Below are positions 39,569-49,599 of a stretch of DNA of 64,000 nucleotides, in pieces. How positions within the stretch are numbered: the stretch's first letter is position 1; each line of letters opens with the position of its first letter. This stretch comes from JACMLX01 sp031374935 (GTDB taxonomy: Bacteria > Gemmatimonadota > Gemmatimonadetes > Gemmatimonadales > Gemmatimonadaceae), in the NCBI GenBank assembly GCA_031374935.1, contig JANMHB010000110.1:18555-82554 (forward strand). Direction: 5' to 3'. The notes below the pieces were generated by a model. It ran no database searches. It saw only the letters and a program-made list of their open reading frames with translations, and was not told the DNA's origin. A program made the position numbers and the translations under genes.

Positions 39569-40722
39569 GCCAGTGCCTGGGCAAAGTCGGCGATCAGGTC
39601 GCGCACATCCTCGACCCCGACGCTGACCCGCAGGAAACCATCAGGAATGCCGAGGGCCGCGCGCGCTGCTGGCGTCATGTGCGCGTGTGAACTGAAGCGC
39701 GGTTCGCAGATCAGGGTGTCCACGCCGCCGAGTGATGTGGCGTGGAGCACGAGCGCGAGCTTCTCGACCATGCGGTCGGCCGCCGGCGCCCCACCCACCA
39801 GTTCCAGTGCCAGCATGCCGCCGAAGCCATCCATCGTGGTGGCCGCGAGTTCGTGATCGGGATGCGAGCGCAGGCCCGGATAGTGCACCGCCGCGAACGC
39901 CGGGTGTGCTTCACACCAGGTGGCCAGGGCCATCGCGTTTTCGTTCGCGCGCTGCACGCGGATCGGCAGCGTCTTCAGCCCGCGCTCGAGCAGCCAGCAG
40001 GCAAACGGGTCCGGTGCCTGGCCCCACACCATCATCTTCTGCGTCACTTCGTCGATTAACGCCTGCGAGCCGAAGACGGCACCGCCCAGCATGTCGTGAT
40101 GGCCGTTCAGATACTTGGTCGTCGAGGCGATGACGATGTCGGCGCCATGCTCGAGCGGCCGCAGATTCACCGGGCTGGCAAAGGTCGAATCGACCACCAG
40201 CGCGATACCCATCTCGCTCGTCAGCGCGCTGATCGGTCGCAGATCGAGCACACGGCAGGTGGGATTCACCGGCGTCTCGACAAACAGCGCCCGCGTGTTC
40301 GGGCGCATCGCCAGCCGGTACCCGCGCGATTCCAGCGGGTCCACGAACGTGACCTCGATGCCCATCTTCGGCAGCTCTTCCGTGAACAGCCGGTGCGTGC
40401 CACCGTAGATCCAGGCGCTGCTCAGCAGGTGATCACCCGGGCGCAGCAGCGCCAGCATCGCGCACGATGTCGCGCCCATGCCGCTCGAGAGACAGACGGC
40501 GGCTTCGGAGCCTTCGAGTGATGCCAGCCGTTGCTGCGCCAGCACGATCGTCGGCGTGTTGGCGTAGCGCGTGTATCGCGGCACCGACGACACACCGCGC
40601 GGCTGCTCGAAGTTCACGCCCTGCACCAGCGGCGGTGCGATCGGACTCAGGCCGTCGGTCACACGACCGGCGTGGACGGCGCGGGTCGCGAAGTGCATCG
40701 GTCGCTCGGAGTCGCCTGTCAT
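39565..40722 (-). CDS. Cys/Met-metabolism PLP-dependent enzyme (cystathionine gamma-lyase/synthase type)
   Basis: The 385-residue protein belongs to the transsulfuration PLP enzymes. It shows TRAVHAG, the YTRYANTP motif, AVCLSSGMGATS, VETPVNPTCRVLDL, VVDSTFASPVNLRPLEHGAD (the Asp that holds the PLP ring) and STTKYLNGHHDM, where the Lys forms the Schiff base. It could be cystathionine gamma-lyase, gamma-synthase or beta-lyase; the motifs do not settle which. It heads toward ftsE with a 4-base overlap and is preceded by a small gene seven bases upstream. Confidence 0.88.
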   Translation of the reverse strand: MTGDSERPMHFATRAVHAGRVTDGLSPIAPPLVQGVNFEQPRGVSSVPRYTRYANTPTIVLAQQRLASLEGSEAAVCLSSGMGATSCAMLALLRPGDHLLSSAWIYGGTHRLFTEELPKMGIEVTFVDPLESRGYRLAMRPNTRALFVETPVNPTCRVLDLRPISALTSEMGIALVVDSTFASPVNLRPLEHGADIVIASTTKYLNGHHDMLGGAVFGSQALIDEVTQKMMVWGQAPDPFACWLLERGLKTLPIRVQRANENAMALATWCEAHPAFAAVHYPGLRSHPDHELAATTMDGFGGMLALELVGGAPAADRMVEKLALVLHATSLGGVDTLICEPRFSSHAHMTPAARAALGIPDGFLRVSVGVEDVRDLIADFAQALA

Positions 40723-40729
40723 CGTGTCA

Positions 40730-41053
40730 TCACCCCAGCAATTCGGTACGGGCGGGCGACGGCCCGCGATCCATGTCGGGCTTCACCAGCTTGATCACAT
40801 CGCTGACCATCACGCCGGCAATGTCGCGCACCACCACGCCACCCCGCGGCACCGCATCATCCACGATCACCGGCGCCAGTTCCTTGCGCCGCGGCCCGTG
40901 AATGAAGACCAGTTCGCCATCGGCCAGCATCCGGAGTGACGCTTCCTCCCGATTGAGGCTGATCGCCGGCCCGCGCTCCGCGTCACCGCGTCGGCTGCCG
41001 ACGAAGCCCACCACCTGCAGCGGAGGATTGTAGAGATCAGTCTGGCGTCGCAT
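40730..41053 (-). CDS. Small protein, possibly double-psi beta-barrel-like
   Basis: The 107-residue protein is probably genuine because it sits tightly between two coding genes on the same strand, with 7-base and 12-base gaps. The pattern LADGELVFIHGPRRKELAPVIVDDAVPRGGVVVRDI (read in pieces) resembles the substrate-shell fold of molybdopterin dinucleotide-binding or aspartate-decarboxylase-like beta-barrels. That likeness is weak. No catalytic site is evident and I assign no function. Confidence 0.6.
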   Translation of the reverse strand: MRRQTDLYNPPLQVVGFVGSRRGDAERGPAISLNREEASLRMLADGELVFIHGPRRKELAPVIVDDAVPRGGVVVRDIAGVMVSDVIKLVKPDMDRGPSPARTELLG

Positions 41054-41065
41054 GGCGGGCGTGGC

Positions 41066-41641
41066 TCAGTGGTGCTGCAGCGGGTGAAAGCCCGCCGCTG
41101 TCTGAATCACCAGTCGCCGGCGGGCCAGCGCGACCAGTCGATCATGCAGGTCCATGCGCGCCTCGGCAGCGAACGAGGCAATCGCGTCCACGTCACCGCC
41201 GCCAGAGGCCACCACCAGCTGCCAGGTCGAGTGCTCGTCCGGCTCGACCATGCCGATTAGTTGCATCGAGCCATCCGGGCCTTCGGCAACCAGCGCCAGC
41301 CCATGCCGTTCGAGCACCGGCTCCAGCGCCTCGAGGTGCGCCTCGGCCAGGCCACGGAACATGAAATAGCTCGGCGTTGGCAGCGCCGGCGCGTGCGCCG
41401 GCAACCCGGCGCCGAAGCGCAGCAGCAGTTGGGCGACGATCTCATCGGCGCAGCTGAAGTCGAGGACGCCGACGTGAGTGAAGTCGAGCACGGCCAGGCG
41501 CTGGCCGGGCATGTCACGCAGCATCGTTTCCAGCTGACTTCGCACGGCGCGCCCGGTGGCCCGGGTCACGAGGTTCGAATACAGGTCACACTCCGCGCGG
41601 GCGAGCGCCTTCCGGAGATCGAGCGGCATCAGCTGCAGCAT
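41066..41641 (-). CDS. STAS-like (DUF4325-type) protein
   Basis: The 191-residue protein has a middle segment with the STAS/anti-sigma-antagonist pattern: RLAVLDFTHVGVLDFSCADEIVAQLLLRF (in pieces), with the strand, short loop and helix typical of that fold and Ser at the helix start. The C-terminal part (WQLVVASGGGDVDAI...) is helical and unrecognised. Its ATG overlaps by one base the stop of the STAS-HATPase gene, so the two are coupled and probably form a regulator/kinase pair. Confidence 0.68.
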   Translation of the reverse strand: MLQLMPLDLRKALARAECDLYSNLVTRATGRAVRSQLETMLRDMPGQRLAVLDFTHVGVLDFSCADEIVAQLLLRFGAGLPAHAPALPTPSYFMFRGLAEAHLEALEPVLERHGLALVAEGPDGSMQLIGMVEPDEHSTWQLVVASGGGDVDAIASFAAEARMDLHDRLVALARRRLVIQTAAGFHPLQHH

Positions 41642-42513
41642 CAGGATGCGACCGCCTGCGGAATGATGATTTGCATCTGTGCGCCGGGAAATGGTGGCAG
41701 GTGCTCGATCAGGGCGAGTTCATCGTCCCACGCGGGAATGATGCCGATGCGCGCCGTGCCGCTGCGAATGGTCAGTTTGGCTCCCCACTTGGCCACGTAT
41801 CGCTTGATACCGGCCAAGCCTTGCCCGCGACCGGGATCGTGAAAACGGCTGGTGCCACGTGACAGCGCCGATTCGAGGGCCGCGCCGTCATCCCAGCGAT
41901 CGGACGACCCGCGCTTCGGCGCCAGCGACTGCCGGAAGCCGATGCCGCAGTCGGTGACCGCAATCACCACCACGCGCCGCCCCAGCCGCTTCTTCCAGTC
42001 GTAGTTCTGCACCGCCACCCACCCCGGGCCATCGGCGTGCTCGATGATGTTCTGGCAGCTCTCCGACAACACCACCGAAAACCCGATCGCCCCACTCGGC
42101 GGAAAACCGAGGGTTTCCATGATCGCTGCCGAGCGCTCCTGGATGTGCTGCACGACGTGCTGCACGTCCTCGGTCTTCGCGATCGGCGTGATTTCCAGGA
42201 AGTAATTGGAATCGCCGGTGCGCGATCTTGGCACGGGGCGCATCATTTCATACAGCTTTTCGGCGTTCCGAAAGAACCCGGAACGGGCCCAGTAGCTGGC
42301 AGTATTCGGGTCCTCCGGCGGAATGAACTGCGGCGTATCGGCGCGCGACTGCGCCAGCGTCAGCAGCCCGATCAGGCCGTACGGACTTGCCCACCGCGTG
42401 TGCCGAGCGTCCACCAGCACCTTCGCGTCAGCTGCCAGCGGTGCCATCTGCTGGAGCAGGGACTCGAACGTGCCGTCATCAAGTGATGGTGGAACGGTCA
42501 GGATCGTGGTCAC
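41641..42513 (-). CDS. STAS-like plus HATPase (anti-sigma/GHKL) protein
   Basis: The 290-residue protein starts at a GTG overlapping the stop of the PfkB gene. The first ~110 residues are STAS-like (KVLVDARHTRWASPYGLIGLL). The rest is a GHKL-type ATP-binding domain: N-box ESCQNIIEHA, G1 DCGIGF and G2 GQGLAGIKRYV, followed by the C-terminal strand. No transmembrane or dimerisation region is visible. It is likely a cytosolic anti-sigma-like kinase or ATP sensor that partners the STAS protein. What it regulates is unknown. Confidence 0.72.
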   Translation of the reverse strand: MTTILTVPPSLDDGTFESLLQQMAPLAADAKVLVDARHTRWASPYGLIGLLTLAQSRADTPQFIPPEDPNTASYWARSGFFRNAEKLYEMMRPVPRSRTGDSNYFLEITPIAKTEDVQHVVQHIQERSAAIMETLGFPPSGAIGFSVVLSESCQNIIEHADGPGWVAVQNYDWKKRLGRRVVVIAVTDCGIGFRQSLAPKRGSSDRWDDGAALESALSRGTSRFHDPGRGQGLAGIKRYVAKWGAKLTIRSGTARIGIIPAWDDELALIEHLPPFPGAQMQIIIPQAVAS

Positions 42514-43496
42514 GACGTGGCAAGCTCTCCGCGGAGGTAATGCGCCAGCCCCGTGGCACCGCGGTGCCGGACGTTGCGTGCCGCCGCCGTGTGGGCGAGT
42601 CGCATGGCGTCCGTGAAGGTAGTGCCTGCAAGCAAATGCGAGAACTGTGTCGCGCCCCAGACATCGCCGCATCCGGTCGGGTCACCGGGGTCGGTGTCGA
42701 GGAGGTCGGCGTCGATCGGCACGAGGGCGGTACTGACCGCGCTGAAGGCTCCGCTGGACACGGGGGTCGCAATGTCTGACAGCCGTGCGAAGCCGGGCGC
42801 CGCGAAGTACACCGCACCTTTCTTCCCGAGGGTGACGCACAGCAGGTGCACACCGCTGGCCAGCGCCGTTGCCGCCAGCGCCATGGGGTCGTGCGCCATG
42901 AGCTGCATCTCGTCTTCGTTCACCTGCAGCACGTCACAACAGCGGCACCAGGCCGCCGCATCGGCCAGCGGTTCGGGAATCCGCAGGCCGCTGGCATCGA
43001 TGCCGAGCATCTTCGAGTGCAGGTCGCAATAGATCGGGCCCTGAAAATGCGCCCGCAGCAGCTGCATCGTCTCGAGGTCGAGTTCCCAGCCGGCGATGAA
43101 GTTCACATACAACGCGTCGATGTCGGCCAGCAAGGGCCGTAATCCCATCCATGACCACGACGGCACGCCACCGGTGAGCACTTCGGTGCGCCGCTCATCG
43201 CTGATGTAGCGCAACTCGACCCGATTGTTCGGCTGTGGCACTTCGATCAGCGCCGCGTCGGGCGCGGCGCGGCGCAGTGTGCCGATGAACTCCGTGGCCT
43301 GCCGATGCAGATCGGCGCCGACCTTGATCAGCGGGACGATCTCCCAGTCCTCGCTCAGTGCGGCGTCGAGCGCCGAGAGCGCGTAGGTGATGCCACCCCA
43401 TTCCTGCACCGGCGCCGTGCGGATGTCGCGTCCGTGGATCACATCCCAGACGAACGTGCCGATCACGCCAAGGCGCCGCTTCCGCGCTGGCGTCAC
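42510..43496 (-). CDS. PfkB-family sugar kinase
   Basis: The 328-residue protein has the PfkB/ribokinase layout. The N-terminus reads LGVIGTFVWDVIHG with WGGITYALSALDAAL, the middle has LQVNEDEM and CVTLGKKGAVYF, and the C-terminal signature is DPTGCGDVWGATQF with the catalytic Asp and anion hole. The substrate is probably a sugar or nucleoside, but is not readable. It overlaps both neighbours: its start overlaps the ROK kinase stop by four bases, and its stop overlaps the STAS-HATPase start. Confidence 0.87.
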   Translation of the reverse strand: MTPARKRRLGVIGTFVWDVIHGRDIRTAPVQEWGGITYALSALDAALSEDWEIVPLIKVGADLHRQATEFIGTLRRAAPDAALIEVPQPNNRVELRYISDERRTEVLTGGVPSWSWMGLRPLLADIDALYVNFIAGWELDLETMQLLRAHFQGPIYCDLHSKMLGIDASGLRIPEPLADAAAWCRCCDVLQVNEDEMQLMAHDPMALAATALASGVHLLCVTLGKKGAVYFAAPGFARLSDIATPVSSGAFSAVSTALVPIDADLLDTDPGDPTGCGDVWGATQFSHLLAGTTFTDAMRLAHTAAARNVRHRGATGLAHYLRGELATS

Positions 43497-44494
43497 GAGG
43501 TGGCGAAGTTGCTGGTCTGCGCCTTGAACGCAGCGACGGCACCAACGACGCCGGCACTTGCGCCGAGCATGCCTGGTACGATCCGGCAGGCGTCCACCGC
43601 CGGCGCGAACGCACGACGCCGCACCTCGGCCTTGAGCGGGACGAACAGCGCATCGCCGGCGTTCACCACGCCACCGGCCAGCACCATGACTTCAGGATTG
43701 AGCACATTGAGCAATGCCCCGATGCCGGCGCCAAGGAATCGTGCCGTTTCGCGCACCACGTCAATGGCGATCAGATCACCCTCCTTGGCGGCCTTGTACA
43801 CCAGCTGGGCCGTGATCTTCTGCAGCTGTCCCTCGCACAGCCGCAGCAGCGCGCCTTCCGTCTCTCCAGCCAGTGCTTCGCGCGCACGCTCGGCGATGGC
43901 CGTGGCCGAGGCATAGGCCTCGAGGCAGCCGTAGTTGCCGCAGCCGCAACGGCGGCCGGTGGAGTCGATCGTCATGTGCCCGATCTCGCCCGCCACATCG
44001 GAACTGCCGTGAAAGAGCTTGCCATCGATGATGATCCCGCCGCCGATACCAGTGCCGATGGTCACGCCGATGACGTTTCTGGCGCCTTTCGCTGCGCCGG
44101 TCCACGCCTCGCCCATGGTCGCGCAGTTCGCATCATTGTCGAGCGTGGTCCGCAGCTGCGTGCCCGACTGAATGCGGTCACGCAGCGGGTAGTTCTTCCA
44201 GCCGAGATTCGGTGCGGTGATGATGATGCCCTTGTGGCGATCGAGTGGGCCGGGCGCACCGACCCCGATGCCGAGGAAGGCATCGCGGTGGACACCGGTT
44301 TCAGCGCTCGTCACCGTGATCACGTCTTCGATCAGCTGGATGATGCGTTCCGTCACCGCATCCGCGCCTTCCGATGCGCGCGTCGGTGCCGAGCGGAACG
44401 CGATCTCGCGGGAGCCGTCTTCGGGCATCGCCCCGACGACGATGTTGGTGCCGCCAAGATCGACGCCGACGATGTACTTCGAGTGGGCAGGCAT
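43493..44494 (-). CDS. ROK-family glucokinase-like sugar kinase
   Basis: The 333-residue protein from the ATG at 44494 shows the ROK hallmarks: VGVDLGGTNIVVGA for phosphate binding, LDNDANCATMGEA, GTGIGGGIIIDGKLFHGSS and the Zn-binding CGCGNYGCLEAYAS. These mark a glucokinase-type ROK enzyme, not a repressor, since no HTH precedes it. The longer reading (to 44980) runs into the intergenic and GT9 region and is rejected. It overlaps the PfkB gene by four bases. Confidence 0.88.
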   Translation of the reverse strand: MPAHSKYIVGVDLGGTNIVVGAMPEDGSREIAFRSAPTRASEGADAVTERIIQLIEDVITVTSAETGVHRDAFLGIGVGAPGPLDRHKGIIITAPNLGWKNYPLRDRIQSGTQLRTTLDNDANCATMGEAWTGAAKGARNVIGVTIGTGIGGGIIIDGKLFHGSSDVAGEIGHMTIDSTGRRCGCGNYGCLEAYASATAIAERAREALAGETEGALLRLCEGQLQKITAQLVYKAAKEGDLIAIDVVRETARFLGAGIGALLNVLNPEVMVLAGGVVNAGDALFVPLKAEVRRRAFAPAVDACRIVPGMLGASAGVVGAVAAFKAQTSNFATS

Positions 44495-44532
44495 AGGCGG
44501 CACGGAACGTGGTGGTGGGGCGCAGCCGCTGG

Positions 44533-45555
44533 TCAGCGGCTGAGCAACGGGGTCAGCGCGTCGGCCACGGTGCGTACTGGAATCTCGCGCATGCATCGAA
44601 AATGACCACGGGGGCAGACCTGCGGGCCGTGGGCGGAGCAGGGCCGGCACTCGAGCCCTGGCGGATGCTCGAGGATGGCCTGCACCGGTGCCAGCGGCCC
44701 GAAACCAAAGGCGGGCAGCGTCGGGCCATAGATGGTGACAGTTGGCGTCCCCATCGCGCTGGCGAGGTGCTGCGGCAACGAATCGTTGGTGACGAGGCCG
44801 GCCGCGCGTCGGATCAGCTCCGCCGAGGCGAGCAACGAGAGCTGGCCGGTGGCATCGAGCGTGCGATCGGGTGCGGCGGCCGCGATTGCATGTGCAAGGT
44901 CCCGATCCTCGGCGCCGCCGACCACCACGATGCCGTACCCGACGGGCACCGACGCAACCAGACCCGCGAACTCCGGCCATCGCTTGGTGGCCCAGACACT
45001 GCCCGGTGCCAGCGCGACGAACGGCGCGCTACCAAACGGGGCCTGTGCCAACAGTGATGTGACGGCAGCCCGATCGACATCCCGCGGCGCGAGTGATGGG
45101 GCCGATGTCGCACGTGCTGCGTCGGCGGCGGCGAGCTGAAAAAGTCGCGTGGCGTGATGCCAGTCACGACGATAGGGCATGCGCGTGGTGTAGATCGCCG
45201 CGCCGTCAGATGAGTCGAAGCCGATGCGTGATGGGATGCGCGCCAGCCAGGCCAGCGCTGCGCTGCGCCAGGATCCCTGTGCCAGATAGGCCACCGTGTA
45301 CTGCGAGCGGCGCAGCTCCGCGGCCAGCGATGTGATCCCGCCAAATCCACTCTGCGCGCCGCGCTTGTCGTAGCGAATGACGCGACGAACGGCCGGGTGG
45401 CCGTCGAGCAGTGCACCACCGGCAGGCGTCGTGACCACATCCACTGGTCCGTGCTCCGCCAGCAACGTCAGCAGCGGTGTGGTGAGGACGACGTCGCCCA
45501 GAAACGACGTCTGGATGACGAGTGATGGCGGGGCAACGCGCGCTGCGTCGCCCAA
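44533..45555 (-). CDS. Glycosyltransferase family 9 (heptosyltransferase-like)
   Basis: The 340-residue protein carries the GT9 signature SFLGDVVLTTPLL at the start, then VDVVTTPAG, PSRIGFDSS, the C-terminal-half start LAPGSVWATKRWP and ELIRRAAGLVTNDSLPQHLASAMGTPTVTIYG, which binds the nucleotide-sugar. GT9 enzymes add heptose or related sugars to the LPS inner core, so an outer membrane with LPS is suggested. The short C-terminal Cys segment (CRPCSAHGPQVCPRGHFRC, read in pieces) is common in this family. It ends 39 bases before the ROK gene start. Confidence 0.88.
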   Translation of the reverse strand: MGDAARVAPPSLVIQTSFLGDVVLTTPLLTLLAEHGPVDVVTTPAGGALLDGHPAVRRVIRYDKRGAQSGFGGITSLAAELRRSQYTVAYLAQGSWRSAALAWLARIPSRIGFDSSDGAAIYTTRMPYRRDWHHATRLFQLAAADAARATSAPSLAPRDVDRAAVTSLLAQAPFGSAPFVALAPGSVWATKRWPEFAGLVASVPVGYGIVVVGGAEDRDLAHAIAAAAPDRTLDATGQLSLLASAELIRRAAGLVTNDSLPQHLASAMGTPTVTIYGPTLPAFGFGPLAPVQAILEHPPGLECRPCSAHGPQVCPRGHFRCMREIPVRTVADALTPLLSR

Positions 45556-45558
45556 CCG

Positions 45559-47358
<1,800 letters not shown>

Positions 47359-47612
47359 GAGGCAGGGGCTGAAGCGAGGGGCGGCGGCGCCGCGGCACTT
47401 GTCAAATCTAGCACGGGTGGATACCCCTGTCACCCAAAACCGCAAACTGACTTATGCCGCCGCCGCGGTTCGAGGCAACCGGCGCCGCCACGCGCGTGAC
47501 CGCCGAGCATCATGGCCGGCCGACTCGCATCGACGCCGCAGCGGTTTGGCTCACCCGGTGTCGGCGAGTCGTTTTGGCCTTGCCAGGGCGCGCGTCCGAA
47601 GGGCACGCGACA

Positions 47613-47987
47613 TCAGCGGAGCAGCAGCAGCAGGGCCGCACACATGACCAACATCACCGCCGCTGGCACGGATTTGCGCACCGGATCCTTCACTCTGATA
47701 TGCATCGCGATGGCGCCGACCATCAGCACGGCCACAACCGTCGTGGCGGCGGCAACCGGCAGATTCAGCCACAAACCGGCCAAAAGCACGACGCCGGCGA
47801 TCACTTTCAGTGCACCGACGACGTAGAACATGGCCGAGGGCAGGCCGTATTCGACAAACTCCTGCTCCAGAGACTGTGCAGACCCTCCTCGATACGCAGT
47901 GGAATTCCTGGCTCGCACCAGCCAGACATTCAGGAGTACAGTACCGATGATCAGTTGCAACAGGGAAGCGAGAGTGCGAGCAGGCAT
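47613..47987 (-). CDS. DoxX-like small membrane protein 1
   Basis: The 124-residue protein from the ATG at 47985-47987 has four hydrophobic segments, the layout of DoxX/DUF4870-like proteins: LASLLQLIIGTVLLNVWLV, a loop with EYGLPSAMFYVVGALKVIAGVVLLAGLW, PVAAATTVVAVLMVGAIA and VPAAVMLVMCAALLLLL. The function of such proteins is often unknown. It is divergent from the second protein with a 66-base gap, and both have a similar four-helix layout. Confidence 0.65.
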   Translation of the reverse strand: MPARTLASLLQLIIGTVLLNVWLVRARNSTAYRGGSAQSLEQEFVEYGLPSAMFYVVGALKVIAGVVLLAGLWLNLPVAAATTVVAVLMVGAIAMHIRVKDPVRKSVPAAVMLVMCAALLLLLR

Positions 47988-48053
47988 GGTGTCGAGGCTC
48001 CGGCTGAGAAAGGCATGGCACACCACGGTGTCACCGCTGCAGGGCGGTTGCAG

Positions 48054-48416
48054 ATGACCATCGCAGATAGGGTACTGATCGTTCTGTCGAGCGTTTTGTT
48101 CCTGTGGTACGGGCTGACGACGTTGTTCGGCGGCGGGATGATCGACGACTTTTCGCGTTTTGGCCTAAGCCAATATCGTCGATTGACCGGAGGATTCGAA
48201 GTACTTGGCGCATTCGGCCTGCTCGGCGGGCTGATCGCGCCGTCGCTGGTCGTTGTGAGCGCGGCGGGCCTGTCGCTCCTGATGCTGCTTGGTGTCGCGA
48301 CCCGCCTCCGGGTGCGCGATCCCTGGATTCAGACACTGCCGGCGATCTGTCTGCTGCTGCTGAATCTGTTTCTCTCTGTCTCTGCGATCGGCATCTTGCG
48401 CGACGCCCCCACCTGA
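48054..48416 (+). CDS. DoxX-like small membrane protein 2
   Basis: The 120-residue protein starts at an ATG with AGGGCGG about seven bases upstream. It has four hydrophobic segments: VLIVLSSVLFLWYGLTTLF, GGFEVLGAFGLLGGLIAPSLV, SAAGLSLLMLLGVATRL and AICLLLLNLFLSVSAIGIL. GGFEVLGAFGLLGGL corresponds to the VGALKVIAGVVLLAGL segment of the divergent neighbour. An in-frame reading back to 47454 lacks a good start and is rejected. It is probably not linked to the rhodopsin gene, which begins 386 bases later. Confidence 0.6.
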   Translation: MTIADRVLIVLSSVLFLWYGLTTLFGGGMIDDFSRFGLSQYRRLTGGFEVLGAFGLLGGLIAPSLVVVSAAGLSLLMLLGVATRLRVRDPWIQTLPAICLLLLNLFLSVSAIGILRDAPT

Positions 48417-48801
48417 CGCACGACTTCGCCGTGCTGACGACACAGCGCGGTGCACCCGGGTCGGAGAGTGGTGTGTCTGCGTGTCTGCGCGTCACCGCGA
48501 CGGGATGACAGCGGCGATTTCGCCGTGACGTGTGCTGCCGCCCGTGAAGCGCAGCCTGCGAATGCGTCGCGCGCGCCCGCGCTCACAGCCCGCAGCCAGG
48601 CCGCATGGTCACCGCACACCAGCGCGCACACGTGTGCGTCGAGTGCATCTCGGCGCGTCCCGCATCGCACACACCGGTGAGTCGCGGCCAAAACGGTGTG
48701 AGCTGGAACCGGTGCCGCGCATCACTCGCTTATGCGATGGTGGTCTCCACCTGAGGGAAGACATCTTCTTCCTTCGCCAAGTCTCATCGAGGCAACTGTC
48801 C
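48417..48801. other. Intergenic region before the rhodopsin gene
   Basis: I see no gene in these 385 bases. The upstream reading in the rhodopsin frame is Arg/Pro-rich and not credible. The promoter of the rhodopsin-crtY-blh operon should lie here, and a GAGG ribosome-binding site is at 48789-48792. Confidence 0.4.
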
Positions 48802-49548
48802 GTGAGTATCTCGCTGGCGCAGTACGAGTTGGTGTACAATGCCTTTTCCTTTACGATCGCTGTGATGGGTGCGGCGACCGTCTTCTTCTTTCTCAGTCGG
48901 TCGCAGGTGGCGACGGCATACAAAACTGCGCTCACGCTGACCGGCATCGTGACATTGGTGGCGTTCTATCACTACTTCAGAATACTCGACAGCTGGCAGG
49001 CTGCATACGCCGTCGTCGACGGTCAGTTGAACAGCACCGGCATCAAGTTCAATGATGCGTACCGCTACGTCGACTGGCTGCTGACCGTGCCGCTGCTGCT
49101 GATTGAACTGATCCTCGTGATGCGCCTGACACGAGCTGAAACGATCGCGCGGAGCACGAAGCTCGGTCTTCTGGCGGCGTTGATGATCGTGCTTGGCTAC
49201 CCCGGTGAGATTGCCACTGAGTCGGGGACGCGGTGGCTCTGGTGGAGCCTGTCGATGATTCCGTTCGCCCTCATCGTGACCGACCTGTTCGTCGGGCTGA
49301 AGGCATCAATCGCGACGCAGCCAGCCTCCGTCCGCGGTCTGGTGAGTTCCGCTCGCCTCGTCACGGTCCTCTCGTGGAGCTTCTATCCGCTCGTCTTTGT
49401 CTTTCCGATGATCGGCTTCACCGGTGGGAGTGCCACGACCGCCGTGCAGATCGGCTATACCATCTGCGACATCATCTCGAAGGCCGCGTTCGGTGTCCTG
49501 ATTTTCAACATCGCCCTGCGGAAGTCCGAGGCCGAGACGGCGTCGTGA
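48802..49548 (+). CDS. Proton-pumping microbial rhodopsin (xanthorhodopsin/proteorhodopsin type)
   Basis: The 248-residue seven-helix protein uses light to pump protons out. The GTG at 48802, with GAGG about ten bases upstream, is chosen because it starts right before helix A. Key residues: H57 in helix B (FYHYFR), R88, D91 (proton acceptor), T95 and E102 (proton donor) in YRYVDWLLTVPLLLIEL, D223 and the retinal Lys K227 in CDIISKAAFG. The D-T-E set is the outward proton-pump motif. L99, the spectral tuning position, is Leu, which usually gives green absorption. The H57-D91-E102 spacing equals that of xanthorhodopsin (H62, D96, E107). It leads an operon with crtY and blh. Confidence 0.93.
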   Translation: MSISLAQYELVYNAFSFTIAVMGAATVFFFLSRSQVATAYKTALTLTGIVTLVAFYHYFRILDSWQAAYAVVDGQLNSTGIKFNDAYRYVDWLLTVPLLLIELILVMRLTRAETIARSTKLGLLAALMIVLGYPGEIATESGTRWLWWSLSMIPFALIVTDLFVGLKASIATQPASVRGLVSSARLVTVLSWSFYPLVFVFPMIGFTGGSATTAVQIGYTICDIISKAAFGVLIFNIALRKSEAETAS

Positions 49549-49599
49549 TCTGCTCCACGGTCCAATCGCAGGAAAGCCGTCAGCAATTCGGATCCTCGC

